A DNA stretch of 6,584 nucleotides. Source: Thermoplasmata archaeon (lineage in GTDB: Archaea; Thermoplasmatota; Thermoplasmata; Thermoplasmatales; Thermoplasmataceae). The DNA lies in the NCBI GenBank assembly GCA_021811505.1, contig JAJZOM010000181.1:1-6584 (forward strand). The letters are read 5' to 3'. The notes under the pieces are model-generated. The model saw only the letters and a list, made by a program, of their open reading frames with translations. It was not told the DNA's origin and made no database searches. Every line of letters begins with the position of its first letter. Within the stretch, counting starts at the first letter, position 1. Shown here one piece after another: positions 1 to 5,579 of the stretch. The position numbers and the translations under genes were made by a program.

Positions 1-353
1 CTCTAGATGGAAAACTCCTGGACGATTTTGTAAAGTTTATGCCGGACGCAAATGAAAAAGAGATTATAACCGGGAAAGGAGATCTTTTTCTTGATGCTGA
101 ATTCAGAAAAAGACTTGATGACCTGAATCGGAACACTATCCTTTTTACTGGCTTTTTCACCGAGATCCAGATATTACGCACTGCATTTTCCTGCGCGGAT
201 TATGGGTATTTTGGCGTCGTCGTGTCCGATGCTACATCCACATATTCGGAGAGAATTTATTACGAAGCCCTTGATGTAATCTCTCAGGCTGTGGAAGTGG
301 TTGATACCAGAGATTTGATGAGAATTTGGGTACAGTCAACTTCACATACCTGA
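1..353 (+). CDS. Cysteine-hydrolase-fold (isochorismatase family) protein, C-terminal part, catalytic Cys apparently replaced
   Basis: The gene enters from the left edge: the reading frame is open from base 3 (bases 1-2 finish an earlier codon), leaving 116 visible residues. The internal ATG at 39 is unlikely to be the true start, because the fold needs an N-terminal half that is missing. What is seen matches the second half of the isochorismatase/nicotinamidase-like alpha/beta fold: a GKGDLFLD segment (codons about 72-95), a TILFTGFFTE strand-and-turn (about 141-164), an RTAFSCADYGY helix, then a VVVSDATS strand. Family members normally read G-x-x-T-x-x-C-V-x-x-T-A, with the Cys as nucleophile; here the Cys position is Gln (codon 168-170). 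A subfamily with TEIG in this place is, as I recall, common in archaea and bacteria, so loss of the Cys may be ancestral. The substrate cannot be told. It is convergent with purC. Confidence 0.7.
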   Translation, partial: LDGKLLDDFVKFMPDANEKEIITGKGDLFLDAEFRKRLDDLNRNTILFTGFFTEIQILRTAFSCADYGYFGVVVSDATSTYSERIYYEALDVISQAVEVVDTRDLMRIWVQSTSHT

Positions 354-498
354 CGAAATAGCCTATCTTGAATACCGAATAGTTCAGATATGCTGAACCT
401 GGGAAAAAATACTCTTGCGACTGAAGCGGGCTACATTCGTAGATACCGGGTTCCTCCTTACCAAAGGGTTGGGATATCCTTGTAAGACTGAATGAGTG
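354..498. other. Convergent intergenic gap between the hydrolase gene and purC
   Basis: This 145-base gap separates two genes that end towards each other. I see no tRNA, no C/D-box motifs and no convincing reading frame. An A6 run at 404-409 is a T6 run on the minus strand, about 90 bases past the purC stop, and could serve as a weak archaeal oligo-T termination site for purC. No comparable T-run is seen for the plus-strand hydrolase gene. GGATATCC at 472-479 is a simple 8-base palindrome with no evident role. Confidence 0.4.
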
Positions 499-1389
499 TT
501 ACCATTTTTGCCCGGTAATTCTTTCAAACATAGTTACATAAAGATCAGACGTTTTCTTAACAATGTCATCAGGCAGACTCGGAATTTGAGGTTCCTCTTT
601 CTTATTTTCTCTGGCCAGATAGAGTTCCTTGTGGTATCCTATCGACCTGTAATACTGTCGTACAGATTCCTTGCTTAACTCTATGATGTTGCCCTGATCG
701 TAAGCTGGTTTGTCCCAAAAACGATCCTCGTCAGCGGTTCCGAATGTATCAACGATTATAGGTTCCCTGCCTGCACCAAATGCGAATTCCTTCTTGCCAT
801 CCACATGAATTAGGCCCCTCTGCAAGACCTGTTTGTTGATTCTCCTGTCGATCTTGAGAATTGTTTCACGTACGTTGTTCAGTTCAGAACCTGACATACC
901 GCCAATCTCGATTGCCTCACCCTTGGTGAGAACCCTGTCAAATTTTTCATATTTGGTTGTTACCTCGAAATAAGGATCATCGAGTTCCTCTCCGTACTTC
1001 GGTACGTGATTGAGACCGAGGTTTTCCGGGGTAATCTTACCTTTACTGACACGATCGAATAATGTCCCGGCAACGTAATATCTGACAACGAATTCTAGAG
1101 GTATAACGTATTCAACTTCGTACGGATTGCCTTTTCCTTCCGGGACATAGAATTTCTTTACCCTCATTTCATTCTTTGAAGGCATCTCAATGAAATGTGT
1201 TGGGATCCTTGCGGAATCCCTGGCCACGTTAAACCAGTAAGCAGAAGTTCTGCAGAGAGATTCTCCTTTGTTGGGAATGAGATTTGGGATCATTTTGTCA
1301 AAAACCGATATTTTATCAGTGAACCTGAAAAGAAGAGTCTCACCCTCATCATAAACTTCCTTCACTTTTCCTACACGAATAAGTTCCAT
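499..1389 (-). CDS. purC: Phosphoribosylaminoimidazole-succinocarboxamide synthase (SAICAR synthetase)
   Basis: PurC joins CAIR and L-aspartate with ATP hydrolysis to form SAICAR in de novo purine synthesis, in the cytoplasm. The 296 residues show the family's landmarks in order: the ATP-site start GKVKEVYD (7-14), FTDKISVFD (23-31), VVRYYVAG (101-108), TKYEKFD (145-151), the second ATP-binding part VDGKKEFAFG (196-205), VDTFGTADEDRFWD (213-226), and a C-terminal YVTMFERITGQ (284-294). It is longer than the compact E. coli enzyme (about 237) and nearer the longer archaeal/eukaryotic type; the extra length lies in the 145-195 and 225-280 stretches. The ATG at 1389-1387 lies about 23 bases after a TATA-like element, so the message is probably leaderless. 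It is transcribed alone, divergent from the methyltransferase gene and convergent with the hydrolase gene. Identity is firm; no key motif is missing. Confidence 0.95.
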   Translation of the reverse strand: MELIRVGKVKEVYDEGETLLFRFTDKISVFDKMIPNLIPNKGESLCRTSAYWFNVARDSARIPTHFIEMPSKNEMRVKKFYVPEGKGNPYEVEYVIPLEFVVRYYVAGTLFDRVSKGKITPENLGLNHVPKYGEELDDPYFEVTTKYEKFDRVLTKGEAIEIGGMSGSELNNVRETILKIDRRINKQVLQRGLIHVDGKKEFAFGAGREPIIVDTFGTADEDRFWDKPAYDQGNIIELSKESVRQYYRSIGYHKELYLARENKKEEPQIPSLPDDIVKKTSDLYVTMFERITGQKW

Positions 1390-1407
1390 TTATTATTAAT
1401 CGCAATG

Positions 1408-1416
1408 ATTTAATAA
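1408..1416 (-). promoter_or_regulatory. Probable TATA element for purC
   Basis: On the minus strand this reads TTATTAAAT. Its centre (1412) is 23 bases before the A of the purC ATG, which places the transcription start at or next to the start codon, as in leaderless archaeal messages. No Shine-Dalgarno sequence is seen between it and the ATG, in keeping with that. The DNA here is AT-rich, so the exact bounds are uncertain. Confidence 0.5.
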
Positions 1417-1450
1417 TAACTTTTGCCCCGTGTAAAAAAATAATGATGAC

Positions 1451-1459
1451 ATAATTATA
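1451..1459 (+). promoter_or_regulatory. Probable TATA element for the methyltransferase gene
   Basis: The sequence ATAATTATA has its centre at 1455, 26 bases before the TTG at 1481, which is the usual archaeal TATA-to-start spacing. This supports both a leaderless message and the choice of TTG as start. It is flanked by the inverted repeat AATAATG (1439-1445) / CATTATT (1460-1466), symmetric around the element, which could be an operator or chance in AT-rich DNA. Confidence 0.5.
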
Positions 1460-1480
1460 CATTATTGCATTGACCGGTTA

Positions 1481-2677
1481 TTGACTAAGACTGAGGACTG
1501 GATAAAGTTACTTGATCGTGTAATTAAGAATGATGACCTCAAGGAACAGAAGAATGCGGAAATTGAACGATGCATTGATCTGATCAGGCAGGGAGTGGGC
1601 AGAAATGACATTCAGGCTAAGATTGGAAAAGGGAAAACCGAGAGTGATATATTGTATGAACTTGCCCGATCCAGAATTTCCGCATCAGGTAAATATAGCA
1701 TGTGGAACCGATTATGGCTTGATCATTACCTGTCCAGCTACTCAACACCTGAAATAGTTTGTAAATACCGTTCTGGCAGGATCAAGGATTCCAGGGTTAT
1801 CGATGTTGGCACAGGTTCAGGCATTCAGGCCATATTTCTATCACAGACAAACGATAAAACAACCAGCATTGACATTAAGCCGGAGAGAAGTAAAATGGCA
1901 CGGCTAAATTCCATGGAGTACAAGACCGGGAATCTTAAATTCCTGACTGGTGATGTTTACAATCTGTCAGAGTCCTTTGAAATCGATGAAAACACTGTAA
2001 TTTTCAGTGATCCGGAAAGACCCCCGACTACGGCGGAGAGAACAATGAATCAACTTATACCATCTCCGGAAAATCTGATCAGAGTATTTGGTGACAGAAC
2101 CAGTAACTTTGTTTTTGATCTTCCTCCTCAGATGAGAATGTCCAACATAGGAATAGAAGGTGAGAAAGAGTATTTGTCAATTGACGGGCAGTTGAACAGA
2201 CTGACGCTATACTGCGGTAACGTCGCGGAAGACGAAGTCTCAGCAACAGTTTTGCCTTCAAACTACCGGATTACCGGTGAACCTGAAGAAATAGAGTTTC
2301 CTTCTAATCCTGTAATAACCGACATAATAGCAGTCCCTGATGTAGCTATCACATATGCGATGCTTCTGGGAAAATTATCCGAGCACTATCCGATTACCGC
2401 ATCGTGGAAGGATAACCGGAGAGCTGTGTTCAGTGCTGAAGAACACATGAAAGGATTCCCGGGATACCAGTACCGGGTCCTGTCAAGGGTAGACAGTTCA
2501 AATGTGAACCTGGAGCTGAGGCGTTTAAACTCCCGCAGAGTTTTCCCACGTTTCCTGATAAAGGACAGCGGGTATTATGAAATTAAGCGAAAATGGGAAG
2601 ATGGCCTTACCGGAACAAATGATATTTATGTCTTCAGGAAGGGAGAAATTTATTTCCTATGTGAAGAAGTAATCTGA
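1481..2677 (+). CDS. Class I SAM-dependent methyltransferase with THUMP-like C-terminal domain
   Basis: The protein has 398 residues and no experimentally known function that I can name. Domains seen: a helical, charged N-terminus (1-75); a Rossmann methyltransferase core with SAM motif I VIDVGTGSGIQ (106-116), an acidic residue after strand 2 (SIDIKPE, Asp131), and motif IV SDPER (176-180); then YLSIDGQLNR (231-240) leading into a strand-rich part; and a C-terminal FPRFLIKDSGYYEIKRKW / DIYVF region (about 355-385). The order and the DPxR, VSVDG-like and terminal FP...lrkk...yvf patterns match the THUMP-like-domain methyltransferases known from Actinobacteria and Bacteroidetes, so an RNA substrate is a fair guess but not shown. 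The TTG start is chosen because no ATG or GTG lies nearby in frame (the next in-frame ATG is about codon 74) and a TATA element lies 26 bases upstream. It is a single-gene unit, divergent from purC. Confidence 0.75.
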   Translation: MTKTEDWIKLLDRVIKNDDLKEQKNAEIERCIDLIRQGVGRNDIQAKIGKGKTESDILYELARSRISASGKYSMWNRLWLDHYLSSYSTPEIVCKYRSGRIKDSRVIDVGTGSGIQAIFLSQTNDKTTSIDIKPERSKMARLNSMEYKTGNLKFLTGDVYNLSESFEIDENTVIFSDPERPPTTAERTMNQLIPSPENLIRVFGDRTSNFVFDLPPQMRMSNIGIEGEKEYLSIDGQLNRLTLYCGNVAEDEVSATVLPSNYRITGEPEEIEFPSNPVITDIIAVPDVAITYAMLLGKLSEHYPITASWKDNRRAVFSAEEHMKGFPGYQYRVLSRVDSSNVNLELRRLNSRRVFPRFLIKDSGYYEIKRKWEDGLTGTNDIYVFRKGEIYFLCEEVI

Positions 2678-2890
2678 CCTTGCTGGAATAAGCGTTAGTT
2701 GAACATAATGCAAGAGTAACAAAGTAAGAGTCGTGCCCATGGCACCGTTCACGGATCGGGCTGCCTGACGGAATAAGATGTAGATGAAGCGATTACAGCG
2801 AAGTATATTGTGCGCGGTAGAAGTCCTAACGCAGGATAGACATAAAATTTAAAGCTGTTAATCCATTCTTAGCGGTAGACTAAAATCATT
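2678..2890. other. Intergenic region, possible decayed TnpB/IS605-type remnant
   Basis: This non-coding stretch carries GTGCC-CAT-GGCAC (2733-2745), a short hairpin, and GGTAGAAGTCCTAACGCAGGA (2816-2836, hairpin TCCT/AGGA with a 5-base loop). A GTAGAAG run leading into a short hairpin is what I recall at right ends of IS605/TnpB elements. Just upstream one frame reads DVDEAITAKYIVRGRSPNAG then a stop (2777-2839), faintly like a TnpB tail (D-x-N-A-A-x-N-I-x-x-R-G). The upstream frame is broken by stops at 2717 and 2774. GCGGTAGA occurs twice (2814-2821, 2872-2879) and TAGAC-(A)-TAAAAT also twice (2837, 2876). A functional small RNA or plain non-coding DNA are equally open. No tRNA is found. 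Confidence 0.25.
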
Positions 2891-2897
2891 ACCTATG

Positions 2898-2906
2898 TTT
2901 TTATAG
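2898..2906 (+). promoter_or_regulatory. Probable TATA element for ribA
   Basis: TTTTTATAG is centred at 2902, 32 bases before the ribA ATG at 2934. The transcript would begin near 2927 with a leader of only about 5-8 bases. A GTGA at 2923-2926 could be a very weak ribosome site, but it would lie at the extreme 5' end, so initiation is likely near-leaderless. Confidence 0.5.
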
Positions 2907-2933
2907 CTCGTAAAAATTCTAAGTGAGATCGAA

Positions 2934-3512
2934 ATGCTTGAACTATATTCTAAAGCGAAGCTTCCTACTATGGCCGGAACCTTCGAGATCTATACATTCA
3001 AATGGGAAGACAGTAAAGACCATGCAGTCCTTGTTAAGGGTGATGTCATGAACGCCCAAAACATCCCCGTTCGAATTCATTCGGAATGTTTCACCGGCGA
3101 TGTTCTGGGATCCCTTAGATGTGACTGCAGGGATCAGTTGATGAGGTCGCTGGTCTATCTTGGAAAACAGGACGTCGGGATGTTAATATACCTGAGACAG
3201 GAGGGACGTGGAATTGGGCTCCTGAATAAGGTGAAAGCGTACGATCTGCAGGATCAGGGATACGATACCGTCGAGGCTAATCTTCTTCTCGGCCTGCCTG
3301 TGGACCGGAGAGACTACACTTATGCTGTTGAAGTTCTGAGGTATTTTAACATACATTCAATAAAACTTATAACGAACAATCCGGCTAAAGTTGACTTCCT
3401 CAGTGGCAACGATATCGTGGTCTCTGAGAGGATACCCATAAAAAGCACTCCCACTCCTTATGATGAATTTTACCTTTCCACGAAAAAAGTAAGGATGGGT
3501 CACCAACTCTAG
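2934..3512 (+). CDS. ribA: GTP cyclohydrolase II
   Basis: The enzyme opens the imidazole ring of GTP, releasing formate and pyrophosphate, to give 2,5-diamino-6-ribosylamino-4-pyrimidinone 5'-phosphate, the first step of riboflavin synthesis. Its 192 residues fit the stand-alone E. coli form (196) end to end, so it is not a RibBA fusion. Visible landmarks: the KAKLPT start region (7-12); zinc ligands Cys52, Cys63 and Cys65 in SECFTGD and LRCDC; the GTP-binding [12 protein letters not shown] (88-99); Tyr103 in the [11 protein letters not shown] block; Asp124 and Arg126 in VDRRDYT, matching the E. coli catalytic Asp126/Arg128; TNNPAKV (147-153); and a C-terminal TKKVRMGH. All expected residues are present, so it should be active. 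It has its own TATA element; the next gene, 36 bases on, also has one, so it is probably transcribed alone. Confidence 0.95.
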   Translation: MLELYSKAKLPTMAGTFEIYTFKWEDSKDHAVLVKGDVMNAQNIPVRIHSECFTGDVLGSLRCDCRDQLMRSLVYLGKQDVGMLIYLRQEGRGIGLLNKVKAYDLQDQGYDTVEANLLLGLPVDRRDYTYAVEVLRYFNIHSIKLITNNPAKVDFLSGNDIVVSERIPIKSTPTPYDEFYLSTKKVRMGHQL

Positions 3513-3517
3513 TCAGA

Positions 3518-3529
3518 TATTTATATAAT
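3518..3529 (+). promoter_or_regulatory. TATA element for glucose dehydrogenase (leaderless)
   Basis: TATTTATATAAT contains a near-ideal archaeal box, TTTATATA (3520-3527), centred about 25 bases before the ATG at 3549. The transcription start should therefore fall at the ATG itself. It begins only 6 bases after the ribA stop, so the dehydrogenase is driven independently of ribA. Confidence 0.7.
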
Positions 3530-3548
3530 TTAGGTAAATTCCTATTGA

Positions 3549-4637
3549 ATGGCAAAGTATAATTCAATTTTGACAAATGCCCCTGAAGGCGGAGTCAGCT
3601 ATGAAAAATTCGAACTGGACATTAGTGGCTTTGAAGTGAATCTTAAACCGCTACTCACAGGAATATGCGGCACCGATCGGGGCATAGTCTATGGATCGCT
3701 TCCCTTCGCGTACAATCCTCACGGTTCTTCCAGACTTGTACTTGGACACGAGAGCCTGTGCCGCGTCACAGATGCATCTTCGAACAATTTCGGAATAAAA
3801 AAAGGCGATTATGTTATTCCTATGGTTAGAAGACCTGGCAAATGCCTGAACTGTCTGGCAGGCAGATCGGATAACTGTTCTGACGGAGACAAGCATGAAG
3901 CAGGAATAACAGGTCTCCACGGATTCATGAGAGAGGAATTTGGAGATTCCGCAGAATATCTTGTGAAGGTCCCTGATCCAGAGATAGGTGATGTTGCAGT
4001 CTTGACTGAACCCCTCAAAAACGTATGCAAGGCATTCGAGGTTTTCGACACCGTCTCAAGGAAATCAATATTCACGGATAGTGCGGGAACTTATCACGAG
4101 AAAAAAAGTGTTGTTGTAGGAACCGGAAGTGAAGCTTTTCTGTTTGCTCTTAAGTCCATTGATTATGGTTTTCAGACATATATTACCAACAGGCATGGCC
4201 TGGATGATGTAAAGGACGAGTTTGTACAGAAAACTGGCATGAATTTCTACGACTATAGTTCTAGCGTCGAGCCTGAAAAAGATGGATTCGATCTGGCAAT
4301 TGACACCAGTGGCGATCCGTCGACAATATTCAGATTTCTAAGGAAGTTGAATAACAACGGAATTCTGGTACTCTTCGGAACCAACGGAAAAGCTCCCCCA
4401 GCCAATCTTGACGGGAGCGACATAGATCACATAATAGAAAGAAACATCGCTGTAATAGGTTCAGTTGACGGTGCCAGAATTCATTACGAAAAGGCACTTC
4501 AGGATCTGACCAGATGGAGATATCAGTACGGTTCAGCTCTTCAGAGCATGATAACGGATAAGGTCAGCCCTGAAGATACTCAGATATTCACAAAAAAACC
4601 ATCAGATGAAATAAAAACAGTGATAGACTGGAGTTGA
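3549..4637 (+). CDS. gdh: NADP-dependent glucose 1-dehydrogenase (zinc medium-chain family)
   Basis: It oxidises beta-D-glucose (often galactose too) to the lactone with NAD(P)+, the first step of the non-phosphorylative Entner-Doudoroff path of thermoacidophilic archaea. The 362 residues match the Thermoplasma acidophilum enzyme closely as I recall it. Catalytic domain: ICGTDRG (39-45) with zinc ligand Cys40; GHES (66-69) with His67 and Glu68; structural-zinc lobe with Cys99, Cys102 and Cys110 only, so the fourth Cys of the common alcohol-dehydrogenase lobe is absent, as in T. acidophilum; HEAGITGLHGFMR (116-128); TEPLKNV (153-159). The NADP domain has VVGTGSEAF (189-197) and NRH (214-216), an Asn-Arg pattern that favours the 2'-phosphate of NADP. 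LFGTNGKAP (275-283) and the terminal EIKTVIDW complete the fold. The start is fixed by a TATA box 25 bases upstream. Its stop overlaps the folD start. Confidence 0.93.
   Translation: MAKYNSILTNAPEGGVSYEKFELDISGFEVNLKPLLTGICGTDRGIVYGSLPFAYNPHGSSRLVLGHESLCRVTDASSNNFGIKKGDYVIPMVRRPGKCLNCLAGRSDNCSDGDKHEAGITGLHGFMREEFGDSAEYLVKVPDPEIGDVAVLTEPLKNVCKAFEVFDTVSRKSIFTDSAGTYHEKKSVVVGTGSEAFLFALKSIDYGFQTYITNRHGLDDVKDEFVQKTGMNFYDYSSSVEPEKDGFDLAIDTSGDPSTIFRFLRKLNNNGILVLFGTNGKAPPANLDGSDIDHIIERNIAVIGSVDGARIHYEKALQDLTRWRYQYGSALQSMITDKVSPEDTQIFTKKPSDEIKTVIDWS
4630..4637 (+). promoter_or_regulatory. Overlapping stop/start (TTGA) with adjacent GGAG, gdh to folD
   Basis: The folD start TTG (4634-4636) shares bases with the gdh stop TGA (4635-4637). 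A GGAG (4630-4633), part of the last gdh codons, abuts the TTG with no spacing, so it is poorly placed as a classical ribosome site. The arrangement suggests re-initiation by ribosomes finishing gdh. No other in-frame start fits, and no TATA box is evident just upstream. Confidence 0.6.
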
Positions 4638-5491
4638 AGAACATAAAAACTGGAGTAGTAGACTCAAAGGCGATCGGACAGAGGATCAGGGCCGATATTG
4701 AGAAGAACCTTGAAATCCGGGGCAAACGCGGTTATCTTCCGGGAATCGCTATTGTAAGAGTTGGCAGAGATCCTGCCTCAGAATTTTATTTTAATGCAAA
4801 AATCAAAAGAGCGAAGGAATTCGGAATAGAGGTAATCGCAACAACACTTGAGGAAGATGCCCGGGAAAAGGAGGTCCTTGAATGCCTGAAGGAACTTTCT
4901 AACGACAGTACAGTCCATGGAATTTTGCTGGAAAGTCCCGTCCCTGGGCATCTCGATTACAAGAAACTTGTTAATACAATACCATTTCAGAAGGACATTG
5001 ACGGCGCCACAGATATCAGCCTTGGCAGACTTATGTCCGGAGAAGAAACGCTTGTAGCTGCAACCCCTCTCGCTGTCATGGAGTTTCTTGGAGAAATTTC
5101 TCTCGAAAGCGGCAGCCTGGTCTCGATCATCAATCGTACAATAACCGTAGGGAAACCGCTGACAATGCTCCTCCTTAACGCTAATTACACTCCGGTTGTA
5201 TGCCATAGCAGGACAAAGAATCTTAAGGAGATATGCAGAAGATCTGACGCAATTGTTGTGGCAGCCGGGCGACCCAGGTTTTTGGGACCGGAATACGTTA
5301 ACAACAACTCAGTGGTGGTAGATGTTGGGATAAATTCCGAAAATGGAAAGATCGTCGGAGATGCTGATTTTGAGAGCCTGAAAGGAATTGTCAAAACTAT
5401 AACTCCCGTACCAGGCGGTGTCGGATCCATAACCAGCCTTATCATTTTTAAGAATTTGTTGCAAGCTCAGGAGTTACAGGAAAAATTTTGA
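4634..5491 (+). CDS. folD: Bifunctional methylenetetrahydrofolate dehydrogenase / methenyltetrahydrofolate cyclohydrolase
   Basis: FolD oxidises 5,10-methylene-H4folate with NADP+ and hydrolyses the methenyl product to 10-formyl-H4folate, the formyl donor of purine synthesis. The 285 residues cover the whole family length. Folate domain: VVDSKAIGQRIR (8-19), VGRDPASEFYFNAK (43-56) with the catalytic pair Tyr52 and Lys56, LLESPVPGHLD (98-108), KDIDGAT (120-126). NADP domain: INRTITVGKPLTMLL (166-180), CHSRTKNL (190-197), DVGIN (230-234), and TPVPGGVGSIT (257-267). Departures from the bacterial norm: Glu100 where E. coli has Gln98, Asn where GRS is usual before the TVGKP turn, and Ser for Pro in GGVGP. 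The first two also occur in T. acidophilum FolD as I recall it, so they look lineage-typical. It starts with TTG inside the gdh stop and is co-transcribed with gdh. Its presence implies folate-type rather than purely methanopterin one-carbon chemistry. Confidence 0.95.
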   Translation: MKNIKTGVVDSKAIGQRIRADIEKNLEIRGKRGYLPGIAIVRVGRDPASEFYFNAKIKRAKEFGIEVIATTLEEDAREKEVLECLKELSNDSTVHGILLESPVPGHLDYKKLVNTIPFQKDIDGATDISLGRLMSGEETLVAATPLAVMEFLGEISLESGSLVSIINRTITVGKPLTMLLLNANYTPVVCHSRTKNLKEICRRSDAIVVAAGRPRFLGPEYVNNNSVVVDVGINSENGKIVGDADFESLKGIVKTITPVPGGVGSITSLIIFKNLLQAQELQEKF

Positions 5492-5527
5492 TCGAGCATC
5501 CGGTTTAACACAGAAACATTCGGACTT

Positions 5528-5542
5528 AACATTAATAATGTT
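5528..5542. promoter_or_regulatory. Palindrome next to the nadE TATA element, possible operator
   Basis: AACATT-AAT-AATGTT is a perfect 6+6 inverted repeat with a 3-base centre. It ends on the first bases of the probable nadE TATA box, covering the position where transcription factor B would bind, so a protein bound here could repress nadE and the antiporter gene. The DNA is AT-rich and the site may be chance. Confidence 0.3.
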
Positions 5543-5550
5543 TATTTATT
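5541..5550 (+). promoter_or_regulatory. Probable TATA element for nadE
   Basis: TTTATTTATT is centred near 5545; a start of transcription about 26 bases on (near 5571) leaves a leader of about 9 bases before the ATG at 5580. That leader would contain GTGGTAA, a poor Shine-Dalgarno match. It lies in the 88-base gap after folD, so nadE is probably a separate unit from gdh-folD. Confidence 0.5.
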
Positions 5551-5579
5551 GACCGCCGATAAAGTTTAGTGGTAAATGC

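Noticed and set aside
39..41. ATG at 39 as the true start of the first gene.
   Set aside because: The frame is open to the window edge, and a protein starting here would lack the N-terminal half of the fold.
319..495. Continuation of the hydrolase gene in other frames (DEIAYLEYRIVQIC ending at 394-396, then an open run 397-495), suggesting a frameshifted C-terminus or a small gene.
   Set aside because: The fold already reaches its expected last helix at DLMRIW before the stop at 351; the alternative frames have internal stops, no good start or ribosome site, and no recognisable family.
499..518. TTACC...GGTAA inverted repeat with a T5 run at the end of purC, as a terminator hairpin.
   Set aside because: It lies inside the purC coding end, the arms are only 5 bases, and the T-run falls in the loop on the strand opposite to purC transcription.
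496..678. 60-codon plus-strand frame with a hydrophobic look.
   Set aside because: It is antisense to the purC C-terminus, with no promoter or ribosome site.
2678..2933. tRNA or C/D-box RNA in the gap before ribA.
   Set aside because: No GTTCRANNC T-loop, cloverleaf pairing or RTGATGA/CTGA box pair was found on either strand.
4778..5206. 142-codon open frame on the minus strand inside folD.
   Set aside because: It lies wholly within folD, whose motifs are all conserved on the other strand; its predicted protein shows no recognisable domain.
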